The notes: generated from the sequence alone by a model not told the origin. Positions 18,988 through 31,710 are shown, counted from the first letter of the stretch. The stretch is 64,000 nt of DNA from Ascaphus truei (GCA_036426205.1 CM071570.1:137692356-137756355), one strand, 5' to 3'. Program-made: numbers and translations.

Positions 18988-20080
18988 TTGCCCCCTCATG
19001 TCTCTCCTTTTAACTCCCTAGTGTCTTTCTCTCTCACACCCGTTCATCATTCCATCTTTTCCCCTCCTCTCATTACCCTCCTTGGTCTCTCTCCTCCTGC
19101 TCCTCAGAATGTCGCTCCCCTCTCCCCCCAGCCTGTCTCCTCTCCCCCCCAGTCTGTCTCTTTCCTCTCCCTCCCTAGTCTGTCTCTCTCCGCTCCCCCA
19201 GTCTGTCTCTCTCCTCTCCCCCCGTCTGTTTCTATCCTCCCCCCATATGTCTCTCTCCTCTCCCCCAGTATGTCTCTCTCCTCCCGCCCCAGTCTGTCTC
19301 TCTCAACCCAGTCTGTCTCTCTCCCCCCATCTGTCTCTCTCCTCTACCCCCCGTCTGTTTCTCTCCTCTCCCCCCCCGCCAAGTATATCTCTCCTCTCCC
19401 TCCCAGCCTGTCTCTCTCCTTCCCCCCATCCAGCCTGCCTCTCCCACCCCAACCTGTCTCTTTTTTCTCTGTTCTTTCTCACTCCAGTCTGTCTCTCTCT
19501 CTCTGCTCTCTCCACACTCCAGCCTGTCTCTCTCTCTCTCTCTGCTCTCTCCTCACTCCAGCCTGTCTCTCTCTGCTCTCTCCCCACTCCAGCCTGTCTC
19601 TCCCTGCTCTCTTCCCACTACAGCCTGACTCCCTCTCTACTCTCTCCCCACTGCAGCTCGTCTCTCTCTCTGCTCTCTCCCCACTCTAGCCTGTCTCTCT
19701 CCCCACTCTAGACTGTCTCTCTGCTCTCTCCCCACTAGCCTGTCTCTCTCCCCACTCCAGCCTGTCTCTCTCTCTCTCTCTCCTTTTCCTCTCTCCCCAC
19801 TCCAGCCTCTCTCTCTCTGCTCTCTCCCCATTCCAGCCTGTCTCTCTCCCCATTCCAGCCTGTCTCTCTCTGCTCTCTCCCCATTCCAGCCTGTCTCTCT
19901 CTGCTCTCTCCCCACTCCAGCCTGTCTCTCTCTCCCCACTGCAGCTTGCCCCTCTCCCCACTCCAGCCCGTCTCTCTCCCCACTCCAGTCCGTCTCTCTG
20001 CTCTCTCCCCTCTCCAGCCTGCCTCTCTCTGCTCTCACCCCACTCCAGCCTTTCATTCTCTTTATTAATCCTCCATGTTT
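18988..20080. repeat. pyrimidine-rich minisatellite (CTCTCTCCCCACTCCAGCCTGT-type)
   Basis: This is an imperfect tandem array of about 25-30 bp units, each containing CTGTCTCTCTC and CCCCACTCCAGCC, best formed between 19480 and 20050. ORFs of up to 233 codons on the plus strand and 174 on the minus strand are products of the low complexity and are not genes. Confidence 0.9.
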
Positions 20081-21064
20081 CTCTCCCTCCCCCTGTCTTT
20101 TTCCCATGATTGTTATCCTCCTTGCATTTTCTTTCCTCCTCATGTTTCTCTTTTCCCACATATATTTCTATGCGTGCTTTATTTTCTCAGTGTTTCTCTC
20201 TTCCTTTCTGTCTTCTTCCCTTTCATGTCTGTTTTTCTCCCCCAGATTTAACCCTTCCCTCGCCCTTCTCTTGGGTAGCCGCTTTACAAACCTCACGAGC
20301 TGCTGTCCTCGAGGCCCTGCCCCATGTCCCGTCCACCTACGGAGGCTCTGCAGAGGCAGGCATTCCCCTCTGTGCTTCCTGCTGTATCTCAGTGTCTGCA
20401 ACAGGGAATTAATGTGCAGGCAGCATGGGGTCAGGCCCGGGACAGCAGTCCTGGCTGTCCCCCCCTATCGGCGGCCCTGGGTTGGGGGGTGGGGATGGAG
20501 GGAAAGAGAGGGAAGGAGTGGGGGGGGCGGGTAAAAGAAAGGCGATTTAGTAGTGTACCCATTGACTTATACACCTCCAAAGACACTCTTCTATACAACA
20601 CATTGAGAGCTACTTCCCAGTTATCTCTGATTGAAGTTTGTGAGAGAACCCCACCTGGAGGGAGTGGAAAGGGACATGTGGAGGCCTAAAGTAATTTACA
20701 GTCTGATGGGCATTTCTGAAGATGAGGCCACAATGTTACATACACCTCCTTTGACCATGTGGTAAATAAATACAGATCAAGCTCTTTCTACTTGTAAACC
20801 TGTGTGCCTCAGATGAATTTTATAAAACATGGGATCCTTGCCTGGGGCTCTAAATGTAATACAAAATTTAATATAAAACAGTCAAACAGAAAATCGAAAC
20901 GGTCCACCACCTCCCCCCCTCCCCTGTCCTTCTTGGTTGTCCTCCCTCCTCTTTCTCTCTGTATTCTTCCTCCTTGGTTTTATTACCCCGCACGTAGTGT
21001 AAAATTCATCCTGTTAGAATCGAGCCTACAACAGTAACCGGATTAAAGTGGTCTGAAGGCGTCA
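20081..21064. other. unassigned DNA
   Basis: A T-rich stretch, a short GC-rich segment (20270-20480) and a G-run at 20518-20527. No gene or classified repeat could be supported. Confidence 0.4.
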
Positions 21065-23115
21065 TCACCTACAATCCAAGCATAACGAGCATATACATAC
21101 ATCAAACCCAGCTAACTTCTGGAAGGTTATCAACAATATATTCCAGCCTCCTAACCATCAACAACCAAGTAATATCACTAAGGGGGATATTACTCTGACA
21201 AACCCCACCGACATTGCAAATGCATTTAATGATTACTTTGTGGGGTGTGCCACTAACTTATTAGCAAAACGCAGCCCAAACCACAAACCTGAACCTCATC
21301 CTGGGATTACCCACATAGCCCCACCCCCTCACAATGCTGCCCACAATTTTCAATTGGGCCCAGTATCCGAAGAGGAGATTACACAAGCGCTCCTCAAATT
21401 AAAACTAAGCAGCCAATGCGGACCTGACTTACTACAATCTAGGTTCCTATGACTTGGTGCCCCAGCCATTGCCAAACCAATTGCTTCCATAGTCAACTGT
21501 ATAGTCAACTGTATAGTCCTGTCTGCAGGCCATATCCCTAAGACCTGGAAAACTGCCAGAGTTGTCCCAATCTTCAAAAGTGGGGACAAAAACACTGTCT
21601 CAAACTACAGGCCAATCTCACTTCTCCCAATTCTATCCAAAGTAATGGGAAAATGTGTCCACTCCCAATTAAGCGATTACTATACCAAGACAAATTTCCC
21701 TAGCCAATTCCAATCTGGCTTTCGCCCCAAACACTCCACCGTAACTACCCTGCTAAAAGTTTGCAATGAAATCCAGTGTGAAATGGAACGGGGACAACTC
21801 ACTGGTGCAGTATTCCTAGATTTTGCAAAGGCTTTTGATACTGTTGATCATGCTATCCTGCTTAACAAACTCCAGAGCTCTGGCATAGGGATGCATGCTT
21901 TAAACTGGTTTCAGTCCTACCGTTCAGGTAGATCCCAACATGTGTCCATCTCAGGCTCTAACTCCAACCCCCTGGATATCACCTGTGGTGTCCCGCAAGC
22001 CTTTGTTCTGGGCTCCCCACTCTTCTCAGTGTTCATCAATGATCTTCCCACAGCTTGTCAGGAAGCCTCAATACACATGTATGCAGATGACACAATCCTA
22101 TATGCACACAGCCATAGCCTCTCTGACCTTCAACACATACGTCAGTCTGACTTTTTGAGACTCGAAAACTGGATTTCCCAAAACAAACTGTTTTTAAACA
22201 CTGACAAGACTGTAACAATGGAATTTGGGACCAAGACTACATTTTTAAAGCTTCCAGTGACTGAGCTCCAGATTAGAACCAACGCTAACACCACCCTAAC
22301 CCCTGTCACTAGTTTTAAATACCTGGGCATATGGTTTGACTCCCACTTAACATTCGGGATGCACATTGATACCCTGACAACCAAGACCTATGCCAAACTA
22401 GGGGTACTTTACAGGAACACATCCTCCCTAAGTCTCCTGGTCAGAAAGCGTATCGCACAGCAGATGCTAATGCCAATTATTGACTATGGAGACATAGTAT
22501 ATGGCTCGGCACCTCAAACCCACCTTGGCAAACTTGACACCCTCTACAATTCAATTTGTCGTTTTGTTCTCCAATGCAACTATAACACACATCACTGCGA
22601 AATGCTCAAAGAACTAGATTGGTCATCACTAGAGTCTAGGCGCAAAGTTCACCTTTCCTGTCTTGCCTTCAAATTCTTTATGGGCACATACCCAGCTACC
22701 TGAGCAAGCTCCTCACCTCTACCACATGCAGCACCTATCATCTGAGATCAGACTCCAAAAGACTGTTCATGGTCCCAAGGCTCAACAAAGTATCCGGACG
22801 GTCCTCCTTCTCCTACCGTGCACCCCAAAACTAGAACAACCTACCAGAGACTCTCACATCCACCACCAGTTTAAGTTCTTTCAAATCTAAGGCTGTCACA
22901 CATTTTAATCTGGTCTGTAACTGTTATATACCCCCATAATATATATTATCTTTAACTGTGCATGCAATGTCTTGTATATAATGTATACCCTGCTCATTTA
23001 TGTAACTGTATTTGTAACCGTGTATTATTTGTCTTAACTCTGTGCCGAGGACATACTTGAAAACGAGAGGTAACTCTCAATGTATTACTTCCTGGTAAAA
23101 TATTTTATAAATAAA
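21065..23115 (+). mobile_element. LINE, CR1/L2/Rex1-like, 5'-truncated
   Basis: A non-LTR retrotransposon, truncated upstream of the RT. It spans the end of the linker, a nearly complete reverse transcriptase, the C-terminal region and a 3' UTR. The UTR ends in AACGAGAGGTAACTCTCAATG, CTTCCTGGTAAAAT and an AAATAAATAAATA tail. A 15-bp duplication (CATAGTCAACTGTAT) at about 21490-21520 is in frame. At least four more partial copies of this family lie in the window (37680-39176, 44945-45178, 49230-50683, 52724-53660). This is the best preserved. Confidence 0.88.
21100..22703 (+). pseudogene. LINE reverse transcriptase
   Basis: One frame from about 21100 to 22701 with a single stop at about 21450. 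Motifs in order: PANFWKVINNIF, SEEEITQALLKLK, SAGHIPKTWKTARVVPIFKSG, NYRPISLLPILSK. In the 352-codon ORF from 21645 come GFRPKHSTVT, the first catalytic box FLDFAKAFDTVDH (D59, D65), CGVPQ and the YADDT active site (Y146-A147-D148-D149). FKYLGIWFD and the MPIIDYGDIVYG thumb block follow. A stop at 22701-22703 follows TYPAT, after which the C-terminal part is frameshifted (22720-22890). PQG in the usual GVPQGSVLGP is changed to PQA. Confidence 0.9.
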
Positions 23116-23954
23116 TAAATATAAATTCATAGTTAAGAGTGTCTGTATGATTATTCTATAGTATTTCATTGATACTATTCCTACTCAATGTATGAGAAAG
23201 TTCGCTCAGTTGTTTGTTGGAGCTCCGATATCTGTGACTTGTACTATGCGGAAAACTAATAAAACTATTTGAAATAAAAGTAAAAAAATTAAATACCGTA
23301 CAATGTTTGCAGCACAAGTAGCCAGCAAGCAGGAATAATGTCTTAATAAATATGTCCCACAATGTTGTGGCTGGGTGTCCCTGAGATTAGTTTATGGAAC
23401 ATATGCATTTACAAATGGATAAGCAATGGATTTAAATGAAACATATTATTCAAAACATTCATCAATTCTACTTGTAGAGATAAATTACAAGCTACTGTAT
23501 TTGTATTGCTCCATCTGTCCATGCCACACACAGAGAACTGTAAATCCAGTCTTCAAACATGGATACAAAATATTTTCAATTGCTCATTCTGAAGGTGTTT
23601 ACATATTGGGAAAACCTAAGAAATGTTATTTTGAGATGATGTTCTTCTCTTGCTGGTGTGCCAGAAAGAAGACGATTTCAAGGTTTTTGAGATAAACTGA
23701 AACTGGATGAAGATTTCTAGATCTGGATAAATATCAAAGAATTATCAGGCACTGAAAGCAAGTAAGGAAATGACATCCATGAGAACTTTTTATCTCCAGC
23801 TATCTCCCATTATCCATATAATGTGCATTCAATTAAGTTTGTAGGCGTTTGCAAAACACTGATTTTATCAATATTATATAATCCAGACATCACTGTAAAA
23901 TTGCATTTTTTTTCACCCAAGTAATATAAACATTTAATTATGTCAGGGGCTCAA
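23116..23954. other. unassigned AT-rich DNA
   Basis: No gene or repeat is recognised. Short AT-rich ORFs only. Confidence 0.4.
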
Positions 23955-24700
23955 TACAGTATGGTCAGGATAAATATATCCAAAATATCCAAAAACCATA
24001 GAAATTAACAATGGAAACACGGATTACTACATATTACAGCAGAATCTCAAAGCGCACAAATCCTGGATATATATCAATAGAAAACAGAGAAAATATAGTG
24101 CAATATGCAGAGATCAATAAAACAAAATGTTGGGAGGAAGAGGTAAATCCCACTCACATGGTGTACAGTAGCAATTAATCAAGCCTTTGCTGTAGACCCA
24201 AGGGCTTCATGTACAATATGTGTTGACTAGTCCCTCTTTATATTGTATTGCATTTATGTTATGGCGATACAAAGTCATGAAACAAAAAAAGAGAAAACTC
24301 CTACACATAGATATGTTGTTATCCCTACATGAAGTAAAACAAATGCAAGTATAAAGTTCTGAAAAAGACAAAGCTGTATTAGTATCAAATACAGACAGGC
24401 ATTGAATAATACAACTGGATTCATTAGAATTCACAATGTGACAATACTATGTGAACCATATTCTAAAACAGGTATCAAAGAAACATGTATGCCTAAACAT
24501 TGCCAAAATAGACAAAAAGTACAGTATACAATGTAAACATGAAAAAAACTTTATAGACAAATGCAATATTTTATTTCATTATCTCAGGGTCGAATGTGAT
24601 GCCCAGTTTTCTAATTGTGTTAATGTTGTATGTCCAGGATAAATAAAAGTATCCAAAAACCATAGAAATGAACACTGGAAACAAGGCTTATTATATATTA
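23955..24700. repeat. pair of diverged direct repeats (about 60 bp)
   Basis: ATCCAAAAACCATAGAAAT followed by AACAATGGAAACA at 23983-24030 recurs as the same sequence with a few changes at 24650-24702. In both places a CAGGATAAAT word precedes it. The 670-bp spacing suggests the two ends of an old AT-rich element. Confidence 0.6.
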
Positions 24701-24974
24701 CATATGATTTCAGGAAAAAAGAAAAACAACTGATTAATTCATTGACAACCATAAATGGCAATAAAACTAGAGGTAAAAACTACTACTAAGTGAAAAACTG
24801 TATTCTTTAAATAAATGTAAGGTTAACAATGTGTTGTTTTTTAGGTTGAGGGAACATTATATATATATATATATGTGTGTGTCAAAAATGTTTGGATACT
24901 TCTGTGTTGGGTATATTGTTGGGTTGTGTACGCTGTTCCCAAGCGGGGAAGTTGGGGTTTCACCAGGGGGAGAG

Positions 24975-25800
24975 TATAACAGGGATCCCCCCCGGCTCCC
25001 AGGTTCTCTCGCTTACCTCCGCTGCTGCGGAGGAATGTGCAGAGTGCGTGGCAGGTGAGCGCATCGCCGGAGACTACCGGTGGCTCCCTTCGTGGGGCAC
25101 CGCCATTTTGAATATGTCCGCACAAGCGCAGTACAGTAGGCATGCGCAGAGAAGCTGCAGGCGGCCAGCACTCCAGAAGCTCTACATGGGGAACTACAGC
25201 CCCCAGAAGGCTATGGGGCAAGGCACCACATGATCCACAGCAGCCAATAGGGTGCGCAGAATCTCCTTCAGGGAGATTGATACATTGCGCGCGCTAGGAA
25301 GCACATCAGTCGGAGCTGGGATGCCGATAGGGTAGGTTGTGTATGTGCAGGTGTCTGTGGCACATGCACTAGGCCAGAAAAACCCCTAGGCCCCAGCTAG
25401 GACCCAACTCCCCTGTGTAGCTTGTTGTTGGTGCAGGGACAGGCCCTTAGATAGGGACACTGCCCCTGTGGAACACAAAATAGGAACAAAGCCAAGACAC
25501 GGCTGCATCCTGGCCCAGGGTGATCTGGGAACCAGGTCATCTATCTGCGACTACAGAGACTGTTAAAGATGGTACAATCCACGTGGGACGCACCCACAGT
25601 AGAGGCGGAGGCATCGGGGTTCATCACTGTGGATCCCATCTTATAGCAGCAGGTACCTCACCTCATCAAGTGCACCAACAGTACACAGGCTGTTGGGGCA
25701 GCGCTGTCTCACACACTTTGGTGGGAGTTTGACTCTGTGGACACCAGGTTGGTTGGGTGCCATGGGCACCTCAGTACAGTGTGGTAAACCCTACAGGGGT
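24975..25800 (+). mobile_element. family-A copy, truncated at the right
   Basis: It opens with ACAGGGATCCCCCC and TTACCTCCGCTGCTGC, matching the reverse complement of 58840-58893. It then follows the 34922 copy through GGGAACTACAGCCCC, CTTCAGGGAGATTG, CTAGGCCCCAGCTAGG, GCTTGTTGTTGGTGCAGGGAC and TAGATAGGGAC. It loses similarity at about 25780. It has the same orientation as the 34922 copy. It is not coding. Confidence 0.7.
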
Positions 25801-26746
25801 GTGGTGTGGTTTCTCTCTCCTCTCTCTCCTCTCTTGTGTCATTTTGGTCACTACTTAAGTTCCAGTTAAGTTTGCAAGTCAAACTTCTTTGCAGAACCTG
25901 TAATTTAACAAAAGATAGTCAAGGATTCAGATAACACTCAGTAACTGATTAATTATAGGAATGTAATTTAGAGACGTACCTTTGCACATTCAGAAACCAA
26001 TTTCCAGTACATTGATTTCAATCTTCATTTTTATAAACCAAGAATATATCACACTTTTCTATAAATGCACAACATGAATGAACCTGTGGTAAATATGCTG
26101 AAATTCAATGGATTTTACCTTAATCTACATAAACCATCAACACAAAGCAGTATTCATCAAATGCATACCCTGGTTTCCTGCACATCAAAAAATGAAGATC
26201 ATTTTTGGAATTAATTTTAAGACTCGTGCAGTGCTTTCATACAGTATGTAAAGAACGGTCCTCTGAAACCACTAGAGCCAATAACCACGAGTGTTATATT
26301 TCAGCACACTTATTAGATTGCATATGAATACAATTTTCATGATTCAGTTCATTTCAACTGTTTAAAGATGGGAGAAAGGGATATTTTTGAAAATCAGCAT
26401 CATTTTCTGCAAACGAATGTTGTTGGATCCACATTTTTTGTGAGTGTCATTACAGAGGGATGAATTTACTTGACACTTATTTACAAATAAACATTTTCTA
26501 AGAATGCACAAGTGTTTTTTAATAACTACATACTATCTGGCATTTCTTTATTTCTAGCGGGGTTCTGCTGTTCAAGCATTTAGACATTTACAGTTACAGT
26601 TACCTATTCTACATAGGGTTATGAGTGCACACAAACTTGGGGACGCTGACACACTATCTCCACTTGGATCTGGTGCTAGTCGTCATCGCTATTTATTACT
26701 ATAACAGTTACTCAGACTAATCTCTTCTTCACAATTTCCAGCTTGT
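25801..26746. other. unassigned AT-rich DNA
   Basis: No gene or known repeat was found between the family-A fragment and the TA microsatellite. Confidence 0.4.
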
Positions 26747-26760
26747 GTTATATATATATA

Positions 26761-26798
<38 letters not shown>

Positions 26799-26816
26799 AT
26801 ATATATATATATATAT
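26747..26816. repeat. (TA)n microsatellite
   Basis: TA repeats interrupted by ATATTATATA steps. Confidence 0.95.
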
Positions 26817-26821
26817 TACTC

Positions 26822-27224
26822 GCTGTGCTATAATGAAGATGGCAGAACGTGTAAGTATTTTATCATCTGGCACCTCAGAAGTTAGTTGACTTGCAATTTG
26901 TCTTAAAAATACAAGAATTGTTTTATTGCTGGTCACACCACTGACCAGAGATATTGTTATGGGTTTTATAGGACTACGGGTATCTGCGGTCAACACCTGG
27001 GCTTGCAAGTTGGGGGATTGAAATGTGGAGTTACAATTCGTCCCTGACAGAAGGGAATAAACTAGTCTTTTAAATGTATCTTGATAGGCATTCTTGGGGT
27101 ATCTGGGGAAATATGAGGGGGTGTTGCCAAGATGACAGCCCAAAGCTTTGGGTAAAGTTACTAAATCTGACAGTAATTCGCAAGAACACCAAATAGACGT
27201 ATGTATCAGTTGCAATGAGACCAA
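26822..27224 (-). CDS. open reading frame of unknown nature
   Basis: A minus-strand frame starts at 27224 and is open for about 134 codons before it enters the TA microsatellite, where it reads Ile-Tyr repeats. The protein part has no motif I recognise, no obvious membrane segment and no similarity to the retroelements of the window. Composition is mixed rather than low-complexity. It may be chance or the end of an unrecognised element. There is no promoter, splice-site or conservation evidence. Confidence 0.15.
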
Positions 27225-27748
27225 TCAAATGATGCCAAACACTTCATGATTAGAAGGTGAAAAAGAGAGATATCTGTTTATCATGCAAAAATAGAAGTTA
27301 TGTGATCATATTTCATATTCAGGTGTGCATATTAAGTACACAGATGCAACAGTGAAGATGGTGTTTGTCTATGTACCGGTATTATAGAAACAAAGTTAGG
27401 AAGTATTTTATATATAGAGGCATAGTTTAAAAGTTAAAAAAAAATATTTTCTCTTAAGTTGTAAAAATGTTACGCAGACATATTAATGCAAGAGGTGGGT
27501 TGAGAGCACGCCCAGAAGGGAGGCATATGTTATTTTCAATGTAAGGGTTTTAGAATATAAGCCCTACAATTGTCTTATGAAATCAGAATTCAACAGAGGT
27601 GTGTTTTGGGATCAGACACGTGAATTCTCCTCTTTCATACTTCATTGACCAGTGTGGGAAGAACCTGGTACATGTTCTGTGATAATGTATAGGAATTCTT
27701 TGTTTATCCTTTTAATTTGAAGAAATAGTCATCATTTTTATACAGTAT
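27225..27748. other. unassigned AT-rich DNA
   Basis: No feature recognised. The last bases (27746-27748, TAT) are the left target-site triplet of the next element. Confidence 0.4.
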
Positions 27749-29841
27749 GGGCCTTATTCAGAGAACATTCATAAAAAATTTGCCAGGGAATTTAAAATGA
27801 ATGTTTTTTGGGCGTTGCTATCACGGTATTCAGAAAGGCTCGAATACCTGTGATAGCAGAATGGCCAAACCTGGCGAGTTGCTGCCAGCGAGAGCCTCGA
27901 GCCTCTGCAAAGGCAAAAACCAGCGATTCATTTCTGCTGCAGAGAGAGCTGTTCTGAGAGAGCCGCCTCTCCCAGCGGAAATGTCGCCCGAAATTTATTA
28001 ATTTAAATATCCATTTCTTTAATAGTGTAGAGGTGCAGGGGGTCATCCGGAGCTGAACCACGTTGGTTTTGTGTCCGGGGACCCCTGCTTCCCGAGATAC
28101 AGGCCTCTTTATGGGGTGCCGGTATCTCCTATGCAAGGAAATGTCCCGGTCACGTGACACGGGACATTTCAATGCAGAGGGATACCGGCACCCCATAAAG
28201 AGGCCTGTATCTCGGGAAAGCGGGGTCCCCGGACATAAAACCAACGTGGTTCAGCTCCGGAGACCCACCTGCACCTCTACACTATTAAAGAAATGGATAT
28301 TTAAATTAATATGTAAAAAAACATCAATACCGCCCCCCCACCCTGCCAAATCCATACAGTACAGTAATGGCAAATAACATTATCCAGATATGGATAATAT
28401 ATATTTGCCCATTATTAAACACTGCAGTCGCATACATAAATAAAATAAATAAATACAGTTATACTTACCACAACAGCAGGTCCCTCTGTCCTCCGTTGCC
28501 AGAAAGCATATATTGAAAAAAATACATTCCAATGGTCCCTAACCCCTTAATCACCTAACCACCTGACCCGTGAGGCCTAAGCACCCACCCCAGAATGACT
28601 ATACCCACCCTATACCCATTGAGTAGATAGTGGTACATCTACCCATATAATAATAATATGGCATGATACGCCTCTATAGCACCCAATGAGCACCCTAATA
28701 AAAATACAGTAATACACAAGATGCACAGTAATAAAAACCTAACTATACTCCCAAAAAACAAACTTCACTAAATAAAATCAGTAGCCAGCTAATCCACTCA
28801 ATAGAAGCAATTACAACATCAACAATGAATTAATTAAACCATTACCCATCAAAACAATAATCCCTAAAGCAACTCAAAAATGAATAGTAACACAACCAAT
28901 GTAAACAATGAATTAATCCTACATTAATAATGTTAACCATTAAAAGACAAATAAATACATTAAAAACTATCTCTGAAGTATCCAATAAAAGACATTAGAT
29001 AACATAATATAACTTTAAGTACAAGCGAACACCAATCGCAAACCTTTTAATACATTAACCATAAACAAACAACACATCCACATCAATAACAAGCGAGAAA
29101 TGCCCCCAAATATTGGCATAATAATGTATTAATCTGTACCCGAAAGAGGTACAGATTAATATATTATCAGTCAATGTGCCTCCCCCAAAAAATCAAAAAA
29201 CACACCCAAAAAATAGACCTGTAAAAAGAGACATTTACAAACATAGAATATCTTACTTACCATTAGAAGCGGTGGCCCTCGACTCCTGGGGTAACAGGAA
29301 GCTCACGTACCTTGAAGGCCTCCAACAGCACGATGCCATCATCCATCAGGATCCGGCTCAGGTACCCAAACTTCTTTTTTCTTTCTTTACTCACCGTCTT
29401 TCTTCTTCATCTGAACCATTTCTTGTTGTTCTTTATCTTCTTTCTTCATCGTCAATCCATAAAACCCCATGTTAAATCTCAGCCGATGCTGTCTCGTCGG
29501 CTTCTTGGGCTCAAATGAGGCGTCACGGCCTTAAATATGGCTTGTGACGTCACATTACCTCACAATGGTTAACAGCCACCTGATTGGCTGTTAAAACCAT
29601 GTGCAGACTTAATTTTTTTTTTTTGCTGTGACGCACTTAAAGGGAATGATGCCAGCCAATCAGAATGGCTGTGCTTCATTTACCTTTAACATGACGTCAG
29701 TAAATCCAAGATGGCCGCTGTGTCACAAGGTATTTCAGCCAATCAGATCGTGGCACTTATCGAGGCTATCTGAATACCAGTAGCCATTTTGGTCGATAAG
29801 TGCTCGATAAGGGCCTTATCGAGGCTTTCTGAATAAGGCCC
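27749..29841. mobile_element. 2.1-kb TIR element, non-autonomous, 3-bp TSD
   Basis: The left end GGGCCTTATTCAGA and right end TCTGAATAAGGCCC are exact inverted repeats of 14 bp, and TAT flanks both sides (27746-27748 and 29842-29844). Copies of the TIR word are repeated inside each end: GGTATTCAGAAAGGCTCGAATACC near the left, and CTCGATAAGGGCCTTATCGAG near the right, itself a palindrome. The interior contains a 316-bp palindrome, A-rich sequence and a smaller palindrome at 29125-29167, but no transposase. A 3-bp TSD and GG...CC ends are compatible with PIF/Harbinger, although TAT is not the usual TWA. Confidence 0.75.
27996..28311. repeat. 316-bp near-perfect palindrome
   Basis: Arms of about 158 bp fold back around a CACGTG centre near 28153. 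The outer parts read ATTAATTTAAATATCC / GGATATTTAAATTAAT. The next parts are AGTGTAGAGGTGCA / TGCACCTCTACACT, and then GAGATACAGGCCTCTTTAT and its complement. Two related palindromes lie at 61862-62143 and 62639-63022, sharing the GGAGCTGAACC, CCCGAGATACAGGCC and GATACCGGCACCCC blocks. ORFs inside (27792-28244 minus, 28063-28377 plus) mirror each other and are artefacts of the palindrome. Confidence 0.93.
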
Positions 29842-30111
29842 TATGTTTCTTGTAATAATCTTTTCTGTAACCTAAGCACTGTACTATTTGTATATTAAAA
29901 TCTAAACTTTTATGTCATTCTTGGGCTCTTATTTGAACTGTTGCATGCTTTGTCGATAGTAAATTACATTTTCTGACACATTTTGCTATAACAGATTTTT
30001 GTGTGCTAAGTGCATAGTTTTCATAGTAAACAGGGACCAAAAGACTCTGCAAATTACATATGTTATATTTCTTTGGTGGTGGCAGAGGCAGATTAAAGAT
30101 AGATATTGTGA
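29842..30111. other. unassigned DNA
   Basis: No feature recognised. Confidence 0.4.
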
Positions 30112-30362
30112 CAGAGTGAGGGTAGATACTATTCATTCGAGGGACCCGTGCGCAGGTGAAGGTGAGTCAACCAGTTAGCTTTATGTATTAGCCCTGGTCA
30201 CATATATAAATCACATGCTCACAGGTTTGTCGTTTGTGACAAATGTGATGGATTGAGGGGAAATATTATTCATTTAAGGGACCATGTGTGGAGAAAAGTG
30301 AATCAGTTAGATAGCTGTGTATTAATCCTTGTCACATGTGCATGTCATGTGCTCATAGCTCC
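30112..30362. repeat. diverged tandem duplication, period about 133 bp
   Basis: Unit 1 begins TGACAGAGTGAGGGTAGATA at 30110-30112. Unit 2 begins TGATGGATTGAGGGGAAATA at 30247. Both continue with TATTCATT, AGGGACC, GTGAATCAGTTAG-like and ATGTGCTCA words in the same order, at roughly 75-80 percent identity by eye. Confidence 0.7.
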
Positions 30363-31617
30363 ATGTCATGTGCTAGCACTGTAAGATCATCTTGGGGGAT
30401 CAAGTGTTGAATCCTGGCTATGTTCTTTAGGTGGAAGAATGAAGATTTGATCACGGCTGACACCTGATGTTTAAGGGTCAGGTCACAGTACAACATCCAG
30501 ATGTACAACAAGGGTCAAGTACAACATCCAGATTCCGCACACGGACAGAGTTTAGCAGGTGGGAGCCCCAAGCTTAGGGCCAGTGTGTTGACCTAGCTGC
30601 AGTACCTCTCCATTTTAAAAGTAGTGACACTGTTAGATCAGCCTTTGGTCAGACGTGGAGGAAATGGCAGAGTACAGTGCAGGTGGTGCTTCTGAGGCAT
30701 ACTCAGCTGCCAGCATGGTGTAGGAATATTTTAAAGATAAATGAAGGCATAACACCAGAACCAGTCCGTATGAGATTATCATCTCAAAATAGGGAGAAGT
30801 TGGCATTCATTCAAATGAACTACAGCCTATTTGAATATGAGGCAAAAAAAAACAACTTCAATAAGTTTCCAATTCAAATGGGGATGAGCTTAAGATTGTA
30901 AGTGATGATTATGACGATCATATAATGGACAGTAATGATATTTAAAAGGAGTAGGCACTCCTTGTTGTGGACTGGTATCAGTGAAATGAAAAAGACCTTG
31001 GGGTGTTACTTGCAAATCTTTTGTATAATTTTAGGTTTTTCAGTTATATTATATTTTCCTAATTTTTTTTATACTTATTTAATTTTAAGTAATTTGGGAC
31101 TCATTTCAAGCTATGGTATTACCATCTAAAATATTACATGGACTAATTTTTAGGGCGACTTAGGATGTAATTTTCTATCTACCAAAGCGACCAGGACTCA
31201 TACATGGCCTAGACCCTGGGAAGGTGAAGGAGAATGGCATGGTCCTGTGCTTGGAGGTCGGGGAAGGTGAGGGCCCCTACACTATGACATGTCCTAGGCC
31301 CAGCAAGACCGAAGACTCAGGCATGGCCTGGTGCACAGGATTTAGACATGGCCAGGGTCTATGTTGGGAAGGGAGAAGGAAAGTGGAAATTAGGCCTCAC
31401 GCATGGCCAGGGCTGAAGGGAGGTGGAGGATGGTGGGGCCCAGGACTCAAACATGGTCTGGTCCATGGCGGGTTTCTTTATTGTGTACTAAATTGCAATC
31501 TTGTAAATTATTATAAATAGAATTCCGTTTAACACAGAAAAAAAAGATTTGTTACAAATCACTGTCTTTAGTGCCCATAGTTTTTTACAAATCCAATTAG
31601 GTTTCAGATAATAAAGA
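30363..31617. other. unassigned DNA; degenerate CATGGCC-containing repeat at 31200-31465
   Basis: No gene is visible. Between about 31200 and 31465 there are five or so loosely repeated units with CATGGCC(T/A)GG and GGACTCA, roughly 60 bp apart, a decayed minisatellite. Confidence 0.4.
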
Positions 31618-31710
31618 AAGGAAGGTGTCCTCTGGCGCATAGACTCAGGCACAATATGCTATGGAAGATAAAAATAGCAGTGTGTTACTGAGCAAAAAAT
31701 ATATACCGAA
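31618..31710. repeat. left arm of inverted repeat around a MITE
   Basis: GGAAGGTGTCCTCTGGCG, CTCAGGCACAATATGC and AAAAAATATATACCG blocks recur inverted at 32236-32332. A hAT-like MITE sits in the spacer. Confidence 0.8.

Noticed and set aside
18988..20161. Long Ser/Pro/Leu ORFs (233, 209, 174, 157 codons)
   Set aside because: They lie in a pyrimidine minisatellite. All frames on both strands are open because stop codons are rare in CT repeats.
27792..28377. Matching ORFs on plus and minus strands with identical peptides
   Set aside because: The peptides repeat because the DNA is a palindrome.
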